NCBI GenBank assembly: GCA_947561585.1
Contig: CANNZV010001035.1
Span: forward strand, 62,001-126,000
DNA length: 64,000 nucleotides
Direction: 5' to 3'
From: Caprella mutica
Taxonomy: Eukaryota > Arthropoda > Malacostraca > Amphipoda > Caprellidae
Shown here piece by piece: positions 32,601-44,542 of the stretch (its first letter is position 1; every line of letters starts with the position of its first letter). A model generated the notes under the pieces. The model did no database searches, was not told where the DNA came from, and saw only the letters and a program-made list of their open reading frames with translations. Made by a program: the position numbers and the translations under genes.

Positions 32601-33610
32601 ATCATGCAATGTATACTGCGAGCAGTTCTCATTGTATCAGATATAATTGGGGTTTCATTATGCTTATTGTAGACTGTAGCTAATCGTTATAGAATCTAAT
32701 AATTATTATAGCATTAGTAATTACTAATTTACAATATACAAATAATTCGCTAATTCCTATAGGTATTTCATTATGTAGTCACGTAGTCGTAGTGTATTGT
32801 ATCTGAACCTTAAACTCTTTCTGCGGTGTTAAAAGTAAAATAACTTTTATGGACTATAGTCCATTACAATTTAATATAATCATAATTATATTTTATAGCT
32901 TTTACTAAATCTATGAATCTATAATAATGTTTCCATTTATGAAACCTATTGTGGTGGTTTCTGAAGTATACCTGACATGGCATTTTAGATTCTCAAACAA
33001 TACATGGATTATTATGATTTGTGACGTCACACGCAGGCAGCATATCGCGCTGCCGCCTGCCCGCATGGAATTTCTACTCACGCGCCCGACCCGGGCGGGC
33101 CCCGCGGGCAGCATGTGGCTTCCTTGGGCTGGCAATTAGCTCCCGCATATTACAAAAATCCACTAATTTCAGAAATTTTTGCACCCGCGAGATAACATGG
33201 TTTTGTGCCCAACTTTCCACCCTGGCTATGCTACAATGTTATTTTGGAGAGAATTTATGAAAATTTGATCATTTTGGAGAGAATTTGTTGAATTTTGGAG
33301 AGAGCTGGAGAGAGAAATGGTGAGTTTATGAGACATACTATTTTACTTGGCAAAGTCGGTGGATTTTCACCTATTTACTAATATATATATTACCATTAAT
33401 TTTTGGTGGAAAAATGGGTAAAATGTTGGTGGATCAGCCAATTTACTGGAAATTTATGGTGGATTTTTTCAGCTTTTTCAAAAAGTCAGTGGAATTTTGT
33501 GCAGCAAGTACAGACTGGCGGGAGATTCTGAATCTGCTGCTGAGAGTCAGAGAATAACTCTCTCTCAAATTAATATCTCTGCAGGAGAAGAGACTCATTC
33601 TGCAGACTGG

Positions 33611-33785
33611 TCCGCAGGTCCGGCAACACTTTTCTAATAAATTTTGATTCCTATGTTTACATGTATTTATTGGAGAGTATTTGGATATTTTTAGCCATTT
33701 TGGAGAGAAATTTTAAAATCTCTGGAGAGAAATTACCCCAAAAATAAAATATCTGGAGACTGATTGTGCATGCTTTGCAGACTGG
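33611..33785. mobile_element. Module C copy at the right edge of the mosaic
   Basis: Contains ATTTATTGGAGAGTATTTGG and ATATCTGGAGACTGATTGTG, ending GCATGCTTTGCAGACTGG. Directly abuts the end of module A at 33610. Confidence 0.5.
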
Positions 33786-35078
33786 TCCAGGAGTCAGGAT
33801 TCTCATAGATTTTAATTTAACTTTAAATACCTAGGGTAACAATAATAAATAAATACTTGCTATGAAGACATCATAAATAATTGAAGGAGTAGTTATTCAC
33901 AGGAGAAGAAACGTTGTACAGATGTCAAGATTGTCAGCCAAACGTAGAAACAAAAAACCTATTCATATTGTTGTCATCTTTACTTTACTAACCAATCACA
34001 TTGCTAGTTAGTTAACTTATAGTTAAATTGGTAAATACCTCCGTAAATAAAAGCTATAATACTAAAATAGGTAAAAATCAAAATATCTTTCCTACAAGTC
34101 ATAATAGGTAGAAAAATAAGTTGTCAAATAGATTACTTATCCAGATATGTTATGAAAATTACTTCGATCATGAAAATATCAGTAACAATTTTACAAACGT
34201 AAACATGAGATATTATCAGGGTTACCACTACGACTACTAGTACAATATCAGGATTACCAATTAAGACTTACTAGATTATTATCAGGATAACCAGATATGG
34301 TTACTATTATATTTAATAGTAATTTAAAGAGAATACATGAAGAGAAAATACATGATTAATTATTTAATTATAATTCAATAAAAAAATATGTTTTTATCAA
34401 GTTTAAATATAATATGCCGCTTATTTAACCCAGATAATTGGTAATACACATAGAGGCATTTCATGACAGAAAAGTATAAAATTAGTTTTATTTATAGGTA
34501 TATAATTTTATAAGTAACTTATTGTTAAAACAAAATCAAATGAAAATCTCTTTCCAAACATAGAAAACTAACATGAAGTAAATTATTACACACAAGAGGA
34601 AGAATAATATTGTTAATGCAATTTAAATAATTAGGAAAACCATTGAAAGCATATACTATATTATTTTATCATGATATCATTAGAATATTCAACATAATAG
34701 AAGATTTCCCATTTAACTTTTGATACAATATTCAGATTAAATTAGAAATCTAAATGAACATCAGCGCCATCTACTAGCTAGATTTACAATATAAATGATA
34801 TTCAATATCGTAATTTTATCATTAAAATCATAAAAATATCACGAAACTATATAATTTCTAAACTGTATGAACAGATTCGATCTGTAATGAATCCTGAAGT
34901 TTTGTTATTTGTAAGAAAGAGGGCGTTTATATCCACAAAAAGCTACAGAAATTTATCAACATGTTAAATATTAAAAGAGTTATAGCAATTCTAGCTTCAT
35001 ATTTTCAAATAAACTCAGTTCTCTCGCACGTGAAAGAGGTATAGTGTATCGCCTTTATTCCTACACCATCAATTCATA
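33786..35078. other. Intergenic region upstream of the GST gene
   Basis: AT-rich, with short recurring ATATCAGGATTACCA-type words at about 34210-34310. Close to the gene is an arthropod-type initiator match TCAGTT at 35015-35020 and an E-box CACGTG at 35027-35032, about 50-60 bp before the start codon. The promoter reading is inference from motif position only. Confidence 0.4.
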
Positions 35079-38000
35079 ATGGCTCCTACTTTAGCATATT
35101 GGGATATTAGAGGGGTGAGTACACTTATAAATATTTTCTTATGATATACCTAAGCCGTAAGTAGCAAACAGTTGTCAATAAGTAGTTACTGTCTACCTAC
35201 ATGAGTAGCTAATTTGTGTTTTCAATAGCTCCCTATAACTTGTTAAGTTGTTGCCAGGCTAAAACCAATGCTATTTTGCGTGTCACGTTTGTTTACTCAG
35301 TAATACAGGGGGAAATACGTGTCCGTCTTCTGTCTATCCCCGACTGTCCATTACATATTAGATCGTTCTGTCCGGTGGCACACATCTTTCCCCGACTGTT
35401 TGGCAGTCGGCACACTTGTGATCAGTCTTTACGTCACATAGGAGGTCTGTCTGTCCGTCTGTCACACATAGGTCTGTCTGTTCGTCCGTCACACATTGGA
35501 GGTCTGTCTGTTCGTCCGTCACACATAGGTCTGTCTGTTCGTCCGTCACACATTAGAGGTCTGTCTGTCCGTCCGTCACACATTGGAGGTCTGTCTGTCC
35601 GTCCGTCACACATTGGAGGTCTGTCTGTCCGTCCGTCACACATTGGAGGTCTGTCTGTCCGTCCGTCACACATTGGAGGTCTGTCTGTCCGTCCGTCACA
35701 CATTGGAGGTCTGTCTGTCCGTCCGTCACACATTGGAGGTCTGTCTGTCCGTCCGTCACACATTGGAGGTCTGTCTGTCCGTCCGTCACACATTGGAGGT
35801 CTGTCTGTCCGTCCGTCACACATTGGAGGTCTGTCTGTCCGTCCGTCACACATTGGAGGTCTGTCTGTCCGTCCGTCACACATTGGAGGTCTGTCTGTCC
35901 GTCCGTCACATAGGTATGTCTGTCTGTCTGTCCGTCCGTCACATAGGTCTGTCTGTCCGTCCGTCACATAGGTCTGTCTGTCTGTCCGTCCGTCACATAG
36001 GTCTGTCTGTCTGTCTCACATTGGAGGTTTGTCTGTCTGTCTCACATTGGAGGTCTGTCACATGGGAGGTCTGTCTGTCCGTCCGTCACATGGGAGGTCT
36101 GTCCGTCACATGGGAGGTCTGTCCGTCACATGGGAGGTCTGTCTGTCTGTCCGTCACATGGGAGGTCTGTCTGTCCGTCCGTCCGTCACATAGGAGGTCT
36201 GTCTGTCCGTCCGTCCGTCACATAGGAGGTCTGTCTGCATGTCTCACATTGGAGGTCTGTCTGTCTGTCACATGGGAGGTCTGTCTGTCCATCCGTCACA
36301 TGGGAGGTCTGTCTGCCCATCCGTCACATGGGAGGTCTGTCTGTCTGTCCGTCACATATGAGGTCTGTCTGTCCGTCACATATGAGGTCTGTCTGTCCGT
36401 CACATATGAGGTCTGTCTGTCCGTCACATATGAGGTCTGTCTGTCCGTCACATATGAGGTCTGTCTGTCTGTCACATATGAGACAGGTAGGCTACCTATA
36501 ATGTTAGTTGTAAAGTCTTTCATAGGAGTAAATACAGCTATTAGGTTAACTTTTACTCGGTTAACTAAACTCACCATTGATGCTTTTCAAAGTTGCTGCT
36601 CAAATTTATTGCAAACTATGAATTTTACTGAACTCCTGTTAGCAGATATTGATGCAAAAATAGGTTAGTTTTCGCTATATAAATTTAACTTTGTAGACTT
36701 AATACATTTCTTAATAATTCCGTTATTGCATTTTAACTCTTATATTGAATTTAAACTCTGAATTTTCAAAATCCTAATTTTTAGTGTCACTCATTCTCAT
36801 TTCGTCCTTGAAAAATAAACATTCAGTTACGTATCTATATTGAGCTAGCTAAGTGATATGCATAGTGGGTAAGTTACGTATAATTGGACAGTTCTCCATT
36901 TTTCGAGCAAAAAAATTTTAATTTAGCATTTTAACTCCTTATTTTAGTTGGTATTTATGATTCCTGCAGATATCTTGACAGAGTTACTAGGTTAAATTAT
37001 ATATTTTCATTTCATGATCGAAAATGTGAAACTGTCCAATAATTCGTAACTTGCCCTATAGCATGAAATAGAATTATGACTCTGTCTACGGTATCAGGAT
37101 ATGCAGTATAAATCTTCGTAAGACATTACAAGAAGCTGATTATAAAAATTCGAAGTTTTATGAACTCTTATGGCTCCTCTGAAAAATTTCTTTGTATTGA
37201 AGATCTTAATGATAGAGAAACGTTTTTTATCCATTGTGAAATATATTTAGCTATATAGTAAATTTGATTAATGAAATTATATCATTAATTATTTATTAAC
37301 AAGGCCTTATTTTTCTAATCATGGACGAAATGACCTGTAACCGTATTCAGTACCTAGCCAACGTAACGCAATTACTTACCCTGTCCTTATTAATACTATA
37401 TAAGAGGCAGCACATTTAATTATTTTATCACTTTTCTCTTACAGCTCGCACAGCCTATTCGTTTGATGCTCGAATTCACTGGTACCGAATTTGAGGACAA
37501 ATATTACGTGTGTGGAGAGGCACCCAATTACGACAAGAGTTGCTGGTTTGATATCAAGAACAGCCTCGGTCTGGACTTCCCTAACGTTAGTGCATATTAC
37601 TGGTCTTAGGTTTCTTTTAAATCTTAGTTTTTTTTTTAAATCTTGAAGGTTTTTTTTCAAATTTAATTTTAAGTTTTATTTAATCATGAAGATTTTTTTA
37701 ATTCTAGGTATTTTTTTAGATTCTATGTCTTTTTTAAATACTAGGTCCCTACATCATACGTATTTAAAATCCTAGGTATTGAAGTTTTTGGAATAGCTTA
37801 AGACTGAAGATTCCTATTCTCTTATCATTTAATAATTTCTTGTACTCTCAGTTGCCATACTATATTGATGGAGACGTGAAGTTGACGGAGAGTTCTGCAA
37901 TTCTACGCTACATTGCTAGGAAGAATAACCTGTTGGGGGCTACTGTTGAAGAGCAGTACCGAGCTGACGTGGCGGAGTCCACTCTCAATGACTTCAGAGG

Positions 38001-38591
38001 TGCTTTCTGTAGACTCTGTTACGGTCCAGATTTCGTGAGTTTTTCTGATGAAAAAATTCGTGAAAAGTTTTACAAAAAGCTCTAGATGTATTTATTTATT
38101 TTTAGTGGTTTCGTCTTTTGACACAGTTTACCTATATATTCATTTTTCAGGATGCAAAGAGAGATCAATATTTGAAGGACCTTCCTACCAAATTACAAGG
38201 ATTTTCCAAATTTTTGGGAGAGAGGAGATTTTTCGCTGGAGAAAATGTAATTATCCTAAACTAATTAATTCGTTAGGTTACTCCACTATTTCTGCCAATA
38301 TGAATTCTGAAACAAACTCAGTAAATGGCTGATAGTTAATCATATGATTTTTCCTAGTTTACAAGACTTTTTTTTTAATTTCAGGTTACATTCCCTGATT
38401 TTATCGCATTCGAAATGTTCGATCAGCATTTGATGCTTTCGCCAACTTGTCTGGACAACTTCAAGAACCTGAAAGATTTCCATCGTCGGTTCGCTGGACT
38501 CGAAAAGATCAAATCGTACCTCTCCTCTTCGAGATGCATTACCAAGCGTCTCAATAACAGAATGGCAAACTTCGGTAGCGGTGTCGAGTAA
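35079..38591 (+). CDS. Mu-class glutathione S-transferase (five coding exons)
   Basis: The exons are 35079-35114, 37445-37585, 37852-38034, 38151-38246 and 38385-38591, all GT-AG and all phase 0, giving 220 residues (mu-class enzymes are about 218). The product conjugates glutathione to electrophiles in the cytosol, acting as a dimer. Visible hallmarks: [20 protein letters not shown] with the catalytic-type Tyr and the YWDIRG motif of mu enzymes; a segment [20 protein letters not shown] matching the mu loop; [20 protein letters not shown] with the cis-Pro and a glutathione-binding Ser; and a C-terminal helical domain with [20 protein letters not shown] (the N-capping box). The position that is usually Gln before that Ser is Glu here. 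Intron 1 is 2.3 kb and carries a minisatellite. No frameshift or internal stop; looks functional. Confidence 0.95.
35430..36485. repeat. 30-bp-unit minisatellite in GST intron 1
   Basis: The core array (about 35550-35910) is about a dozen nearly identical units cattggaggtctgtctgtcc + gtccgtcaca. It is flanked by shorter variant units based on GTCTGTCTGTCC/GTCCGTCACA with CATAGGT, CATGGGAGGT and CATATGAGGT spacers. The unit contains GTCT/GTCC tetranucleotide runs, so unit length drifts by 4 bp. In the sense strand it is pyrimidine-rich. It creates open frames of 129-361 codons that are not genes. Confidence 0.95.
36867..37057. mobile_element. MITE copy M5
   Basis: Ends GGGTAAGTTACGTATAATTG and AATTCGTAACTTGCCC; inner part TTGGTATTTATGATTCCTGC is a decayed form of the shared central palindrome. 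Lies in GST intron 1. Confidence 0.6.
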
Positions 38592-39863
38592 TCCATTGCC
38601 TATATAGGTAGATTCTTCAGCCAAATTTGTTATCAGTTATTAAATTAATCTTAGGATTCAAACCTATCAACATAAACAATTTTCTACCATTGAACATTTA
38701 TGTCAATTTTCACCTCAAGTGCAATGATTTATCACTTCCTAAAGTATTTGAAAGAAACTATAGTAATGTAACTGATATCAAAGTCAGTTATTATTTATAG
38801 ATTACAATTATTATCTTAAAAGATGCTGATAAGTTGATAGCATGGTTCTATTGTTCACTTTGTTGCCATGCTGCATTTAATATAACTTGTTATAGCGTTG
38901 CTATCTTTTGTTCATAAAGTAATATGTACCCTTCTAGATGATTACATGACTTTGCAATAATGTCCTCATCATAACACTCTTGTTTCATTTACCTTTATGC
39001 CTTTTACTAATGATATAAACAGTTTGATAGATATTTATCGATACAATATAAAAATACAAGGCATTAAATACGTCCAGTTTCATCATGGGGAATATGATCC
39101 CGTACCTTAGACATTGCTAACAAATATGTTGCACTAAGTTTGGGTACATTGTAGAGAACTAAGTAGAGTTATATACCATCTGTTTATCTTTTATATTTAT
39201 GAACATCATTCAAATTTGGCTCATTAAATTCCTTTCTATAGCTTTTGGATTGTAAAATAACTTTGAAATGGATGGTAATTGACATCGGGGGTGATAAGAC
39301 CTTTTTGGTTACAATTATTTTAATTGAATTTTTTTCAAGAGTTCTTAAAAGCTGGATTATAATTTCCTTTAGAATCAGATAGTGGTATCGATTTTAATTT
39401 CATTAAAATCAAGTAATCAAATTTCTTTCTAATTTTAGTATGGCGTTGAGATAGTATCAGGCATAGCTAAGTACCTAACCAATATTTTGATATATGTTTC
39501 AACGTTATTTTCTATTACCTATATCTGCAATCATTCATTTAGTCTTACGCATAGATAGTGATAAATTGGGTTGTGACTTTGCATATGGAAGTTTAGTATT
39601 TTATTTATGTAGTACTTAGGTAGGTAGTCTGTCTGCAATTATTTGAATTATTATGAAAAGAGTATTAATTTATTAATGATAGTTTTATTTTGAGCATAAA
39701 TAACACTGAAAATCTCATAGAAAATAAATCATAGCTAAATGTATAATTGACCTGAAATGGTGTTAATGAAATTGCTTTGTTTATTAAAAAAAGAGAATGC
39801 CCGAGAAACCGTTCACAATATATTCCCCGTTCATATAACTGGAACTCATTAAATTGTTTTTAA
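38592..39863. other. Intergenic region downstream of the GST gene
   Basis: No clear canonical polyadenylation signal close to the stop codon. AT-rich, no element or gene recognised. Confidence 0.4.
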
Positions 39864-40510
39864 AGGTCCCCTCCACTCTATTTTTTTTATTTCTCTATGC
39901 ATTAGAACTAATGTTACTGATAATAAAACTGCAAACCATTTCAAATTTGGTTCTATAGTTTTATTATATGTAATTTAAGATTTTTTTCCGTTCTTTCTAC
40001 TACACCTCTGAATTTCAAGCAAAGAAAAAGGTAAGAAAAGTTTGTAAATTGCGTACTAATTCTAAATTCAAAGGAGAGACCCTTCTGCCACGAGATTCGA
40101 TGTATCAATGAGCCTCCATCTAAAACATAGGCAGAATTTGAAGGTATTTCAGGTTTTACTTCATTGGGAACTTGTCTTAGTTGAGATTTATTCATCTTTA
40201 TACACCAACGAAGGAGGATCAGTAGACAATTCATGAGAGAAAATCTGCTTCATTGGAACATCACTGCCAATCCCTTGAACTAAGGTAATAATCTTTTAAA
40301 AGAAAAACTGTGGGTCAAAATTGACTATGAAATAGTCAATTTCACAGTAGCCATGTCACTATTTGGAAACAGGCTACTAATAATGTACAACCTGAAATAC
40401 CTTCAAATTATGCCAATTCTTTAGATGGAGGATCATTGATAAATCGAATCTCGTGCCAGAAGGGGCTCTCCTTTGAATTTAGAAATAGTACGCAATTTAC
40501 AAACTATGTG
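39864..40510. mobile_element. End of the AGGTCCTCTCC family followed by a foldback
   Basis: 39864 onward reads AAAGGTCCCCTCCAC and continues with CTGCAAACCATTTCAAATTTGG, a diverged left end of the 590-bp family. From about 40035 to 40162 and 40388 to 40507 runs an inverted repeat of about 120 bp (ATTCAAAGGAGAGACCC...CTTCAAATTATGCC) around a 225-bp loop. The short frames in the two arms mirror each other. Confidence 0.55.
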
Positions 40511-42360
40511 CTTATTACTTTCACAAATGTAACTGTCGTTTTCGATGTTATACAAATAAGCTCCCAACCAAAGATGTGACACATTTCCGGCATTGAAAGA
40601 GAAAGGCCAGTTGTTCAAATATAGAAGTCAGAAAAAAGGCGGTGCTGATTGTTATTAAGAAAGAAGATTTTTTGAAGAAAGAGAGCAATAAAGAACAATT
40701 CATTAAATTGCGTCTAGAAGACTTCCTCTTGAATTTAGGTGGAGAATTGAAAACGAAAGGCTGATGCTAATTTACTCTTCCAAGCCCGCTGCTCCATATT
40801 CCCTCTTGAAAATGATCAGATGCAACTGTAAAGGGGATTGTAGTACCAAAAGTTGTACCTGATTCAGATATTTCCTTGCGAGGCTGCAATATTTGTGGTC
40901 AATGCAGAGGAGTATCTTGCCATAATTGTATGGAATATGATTTAAATGATAGTACTGTGTAGACTTATAAGTAAAATATAAATAAAATGCGTTTCATTAG
41001 CCGCAATTAGCAAAGGAGTGACATTTTTTAACCAGAAAAGTGCTTCAAAAAAACTCCACGGATATTGAAACACTGTTTTTAACCGTTAAAAATGAATTTC
41101 TTCAATAACTTTCAAATCCAATGACATAAAGTGGTAAACTTTTTTTTTGTGATGTAACAACACCTATAAAGTAACATATGTAAAAATTAGCTTTCTAATA
41201 TTTTTTTCCAATTCAGCCACTTTTTGAGCTAGATTGACCGGACTAGAATGCCGGTTTCTGACTTTGATTTTAGTGTTACTGATTGCAGTTTGATCACTTA
41301 AAGGTGCCTGGTATTAGGTGTCTGTTGCCTGATCGTAAGTATGACTGATTCTGGAACCTGAAGAATGTCTGTTACCTGACGAGTATTTCAGTGTCTTGTG
41401 CTTGACGTATGTTTGAGTTTTATGGTGTCCGACGAATGTCTGTTTTTTCTACGCTGCCAGCGTGTCTGCTGCCTGAGTGTCTGGTGAGAGCTTAATTTTT
41501 TGGTATTTGACTGATGATTAGGTACAGCGTGTCTGACCGTTGCTGTTTGATTGTGGAGAGTTGGGAAGAATTATTTTTACCCTCCTTTGTTCTGTAACTT
41601 TCTAGTTCACTTCTCTTTCTTTTTCGTTGTTATAAAACATTTTAGATGACTAATTAATTTAGATTCTAATTTAGATAATCAATCAACATCCTAAATAAAA
41701 TAGGATAAGGATTACTAGTAGACTAATAAAAGACGATATATATATTAAATTCACTACATCACCGTTTACAGACACATGGGACACGAGTTTCGGAGTGAAA
41801 TTCCAACAACTAACAACTCGGGTTTGAATTCAAATTCTTATATACCTACAGTTTTATTCAGTTGCATTTCGTAGGCCTAACTAGGAAAGGGTATTCACAA
41901 TAAGTTCTATGCCTAATTGGCTTCCAGTTAAATCTGTGAGGCTATTGTCATTTTTTTAATTGTTTAATATGATAGTTTTATTGAAAAAAAGGTATTTCAG
42001 AAAAAGGATTCGACATCATGCTACCGGTTATCTATCATGTGACCTAATGTTTCTACCTCAATAAATTTTTATTCCAGTTGAATAATTTTGAATAATTGAA
42101 TAGAGCTGTTGAATTATCAAAGTGACCGCTTCACTTCTATAGGGAAAACGTGTTGGTCTTGTACTAAAGTGAGTTTTATACTAGACCAAACAATCCAGGA
42201 ACGTAATCTGGTCTTCTACGAAGGTGTGTCGGCAGATCTATTATTTTGTATAGCCGTATTATGTATTTTAAACCAATTTTTGTACTTTTGAAAATAACTT
42301 TATACAAATTTGGACTTCTTCTTAATGCCAGGAGATGATACAAGTTATGAAATTTTTCTT
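40511..42360. other. Gene-free interval
   Basis: AT-rich. A stretch at about 41300-41540 repeats loosely related GTGTCTG/TGCCTGA words and may be a decayed tandem repeat. No gene recognised. Confidence 0.35.
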
Positions 42361-43189
42361 CTTTTTCCGCCATAATTCTTATTTTCTGTATTGGGTATTT
42401 TACATTAGTGTCAATAAGCAAGAACCGACTATACCCTTTATTATAACATATCCTGTGTAATTGATACACCTGTCAAAAAATTGATTAAAAAGCATTAGAA
42501 GAAGAAGTTAATTAGCAACTGATTGAGTTACCACTCTAAAATGTTAAGTTTCGATTGATATTACGGTATAAGAAGGTGAAATAAAATTTAATTAGTAGGT
42601 TAAATATATATTCACGCAGATAAATAGTTACATGAACTACAATAATTTTTTGTGAGTAAGAATACAGATGATATGGTGGGAGAGTAGAAACCTGTAAAAA
42701 TAATAGTTATTGATAATTAAATATGAGTTTTACAGAACAGTAGATATAAGATTATTTTAGCAAATCATTACTACAATATCAATATTGAATTTGATGTAGC
42801 CTGGGTGCTAAAATCTATAAAAAATATAATCTTTGCTATCTGAATCAAAGTGTGCTAATAAAATATATGTAATGAGCTATAATTTCCACTTCAATATAGT
42901 TAGTTGTAATTATAGTTCATTACGCTATATTTCTCATACCACATTACACGCCAAACAAACGCTTATAATATTAAAGCTTATGTTGCATGACAGAAGCACA
43001 ATTCATAAGAGTATAATTCGAACAAAACTATGCGAGTTATGATAGAATGTCATTAAATACCCATTAATAAATGGACTTCGTAGAATTATGAGATTCTATT
43101 AGTTATTTGATATTAGATATCATTATAATATACACACGAACACTTATATTTATTTAAACATGCTTGAATACTCAAAAATAAATACTTAA

Positions 43190-43660
43190 TAGATAACTAC
43201 TGTGATGAATTTTTTTTTAATTGATTGGCATGTAAAAATATATTATTTCATTTAATTATGAATCCACTATCTAATAACAATAATAAATTAGCAGACGGAG
43301 TTCCAAATTTCAATTTTCATAAAATAACAAATAATAAATTTAAATTTAAAGAATTCACTTTTTGAAAATTTGGTTAGGAAACGAAAAAATAATATAAAAC
43401 TAACATTTTATGATATAGTTGGATTTGCAATTTTTATTTTATTTTTTACTTTTATATTTGAATAATGTATATGATATATCATAAGTGAAAAAAATAAATA
43501 CACTATATATATTTAATTAGCTAATGCTCCATACACAATACACACTATCAAACACTTCATCAAACTGTTTGTCAAACTGAACCATTTATCTTCAAACAGA
43601 TTTTAGTGTTTGCGTCCAACTGGTCAAACTGTTTGCCAAATGTTGGTTGAAATATCTAGG
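43190..43660. repeat. 3'-flank block present three times
   Basis: The block with AATTATGAATCCACTATCTA, TTTTTGAAAATTTGGTTAGG and CACACTATCAAACACTTC also occurs at 54410-54830. A shorter, more diverged form is at about 53940-54290, so copy B of the duplication has an extra partial repeat of it. Confidence 0.65.
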
Positions 43661-44542
43661 TATCGAAAATAGCTTATAGGTATTTTTTTAAAACAAGTCC
43701 TTGGAAATACTCATTTGCATGACTGTATATCAGTAAACTTCTAAATATTTATCTTCATATAATAGTATACAACACTTTCGCTTTCGATACTATCAATTGT
43801 TTGACAAACAATTTTTTAAAACGTTGAATATTTTCAAACTCTCGATTTAAAGTGAATACTAAGCGGTCCTAAGAAAATTTCGGTCTGAGGTATAAATAAT
43901 ACTCATTAATTAGACGAATCATGAAGTGTGCAGCACAACAAACTTGCGGATACAACCAACTACATAACGACCATTTATATTGAGAAGCCATTTGTAATTC
44001 CGAAACCGAAATTTCCGGCCACAATACTAAGCAGAAACAATTTATCATTACTCAGCCTAACAATTTATTATTACTCAGCCTAATGTGAAACTTATAAATA
44101 TAAAAAAAATAACAACTTATCAAAAACTATATATATACATATATATTTAGGTCATTTCACCACATACTTGGTGACCTCCCAAAATTGGTCACCTCCCATA
44201 CTGTTACCTATAGTAAGTCAAAGAGTAAGTATATTATCCTCAGATACGAACAATCCTCTGTTATGAACAAATCGAACTAGACATTAACTAAACAATAACA
44301 AATAATTGTGTTTTAACTCAACGAAAATAAAATATATTTAATATAGCGTTATGATTATGTAAAATAGATAAATGTCTGCAAGAAGTGAGTGACCTAGATC
44401 TTCACTTGTTGCCAGATGATAGTGTTTAGCCTGCTCCTTAGGTTTGAACAAATACTTTATTCACTTAGCTATGATGCACAACTTCATTATAGATGAATAT
44501 TCTAAATTCGAACCAATCTTCAGAAAATCACGAGTGAGCACA

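Larger units (their letters stand above)
29281..33225. mobile_element. 3.9-kb hAT-like non-autonomous element inside module D
   Basis: The ends are CAGTATGAACAATTGGGCA (left) and, reversed, CAGGGTGGAAAGTTGGGCA (right), flanked by CTATGCTAC at 29272-29280 and 33226-33234 (8 or 9 bp, depending on how the terminal G is counted). Subterminal regions are GC-rich with many CCCGC words (29290-29420; 33010-33200). The interior is AT-rich, carries nested MITEs (29992-30385; 30616-30832) and inverted repeats near 30955-31150, and encodes no transposase I can recognise. Confidence 0.6.
29192..33350. mobile_element. Module D inside module B, TSD CAAAGTCG, itself split
   Basis: The left end CCAAGTAATAAAGCATGTCC starts at 29192 and the right end ACTATTTTACTTGG stops at 33350. 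CAAAGTCG is present at 29184-29191 and 33351-33358. It is split at CTATGCTAC by the 3.9-kb element at 29281-33225. Confidence 0.8.
29112..33518. mobile_element. Module B split by nested insertions, TSD CGGGAGAT
   Basis: The left end CCAGTCTGTATTTTGTGG begins at 29112 and the right end AAGTACAGACTGG stops at 33518. CGGGAGAT directly abuts both (29104-29111 and 33519-33526) even though they are 4.4 kb apart. The host is a reverse module A that resumes at 33519 and ends CATTCTGCAGACTGG at 33610. Confidence 0.8.
35115..37444 (+). other. Intron 1 of the GST gene
   Basis: Donor GTGAGT at 35115 and acceptor TTACAG ending at 37444. Holds the minisatellite at 35430-36485, MITE M5 (36867-37057) and otherwise AT-rich sequence. 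Long open frames on both strands here come from the tandem repeat. Confidence 0.85.

Noticed and set aside
35216..36668. Long open frames on both strands (251 and 361 codons plus, 177 and 129 codons minus)
   Set aside because: They are read-through of the 30-bp minisatellite in GST intron 1; the unit is a multiple of three and lacks stops in several frames.
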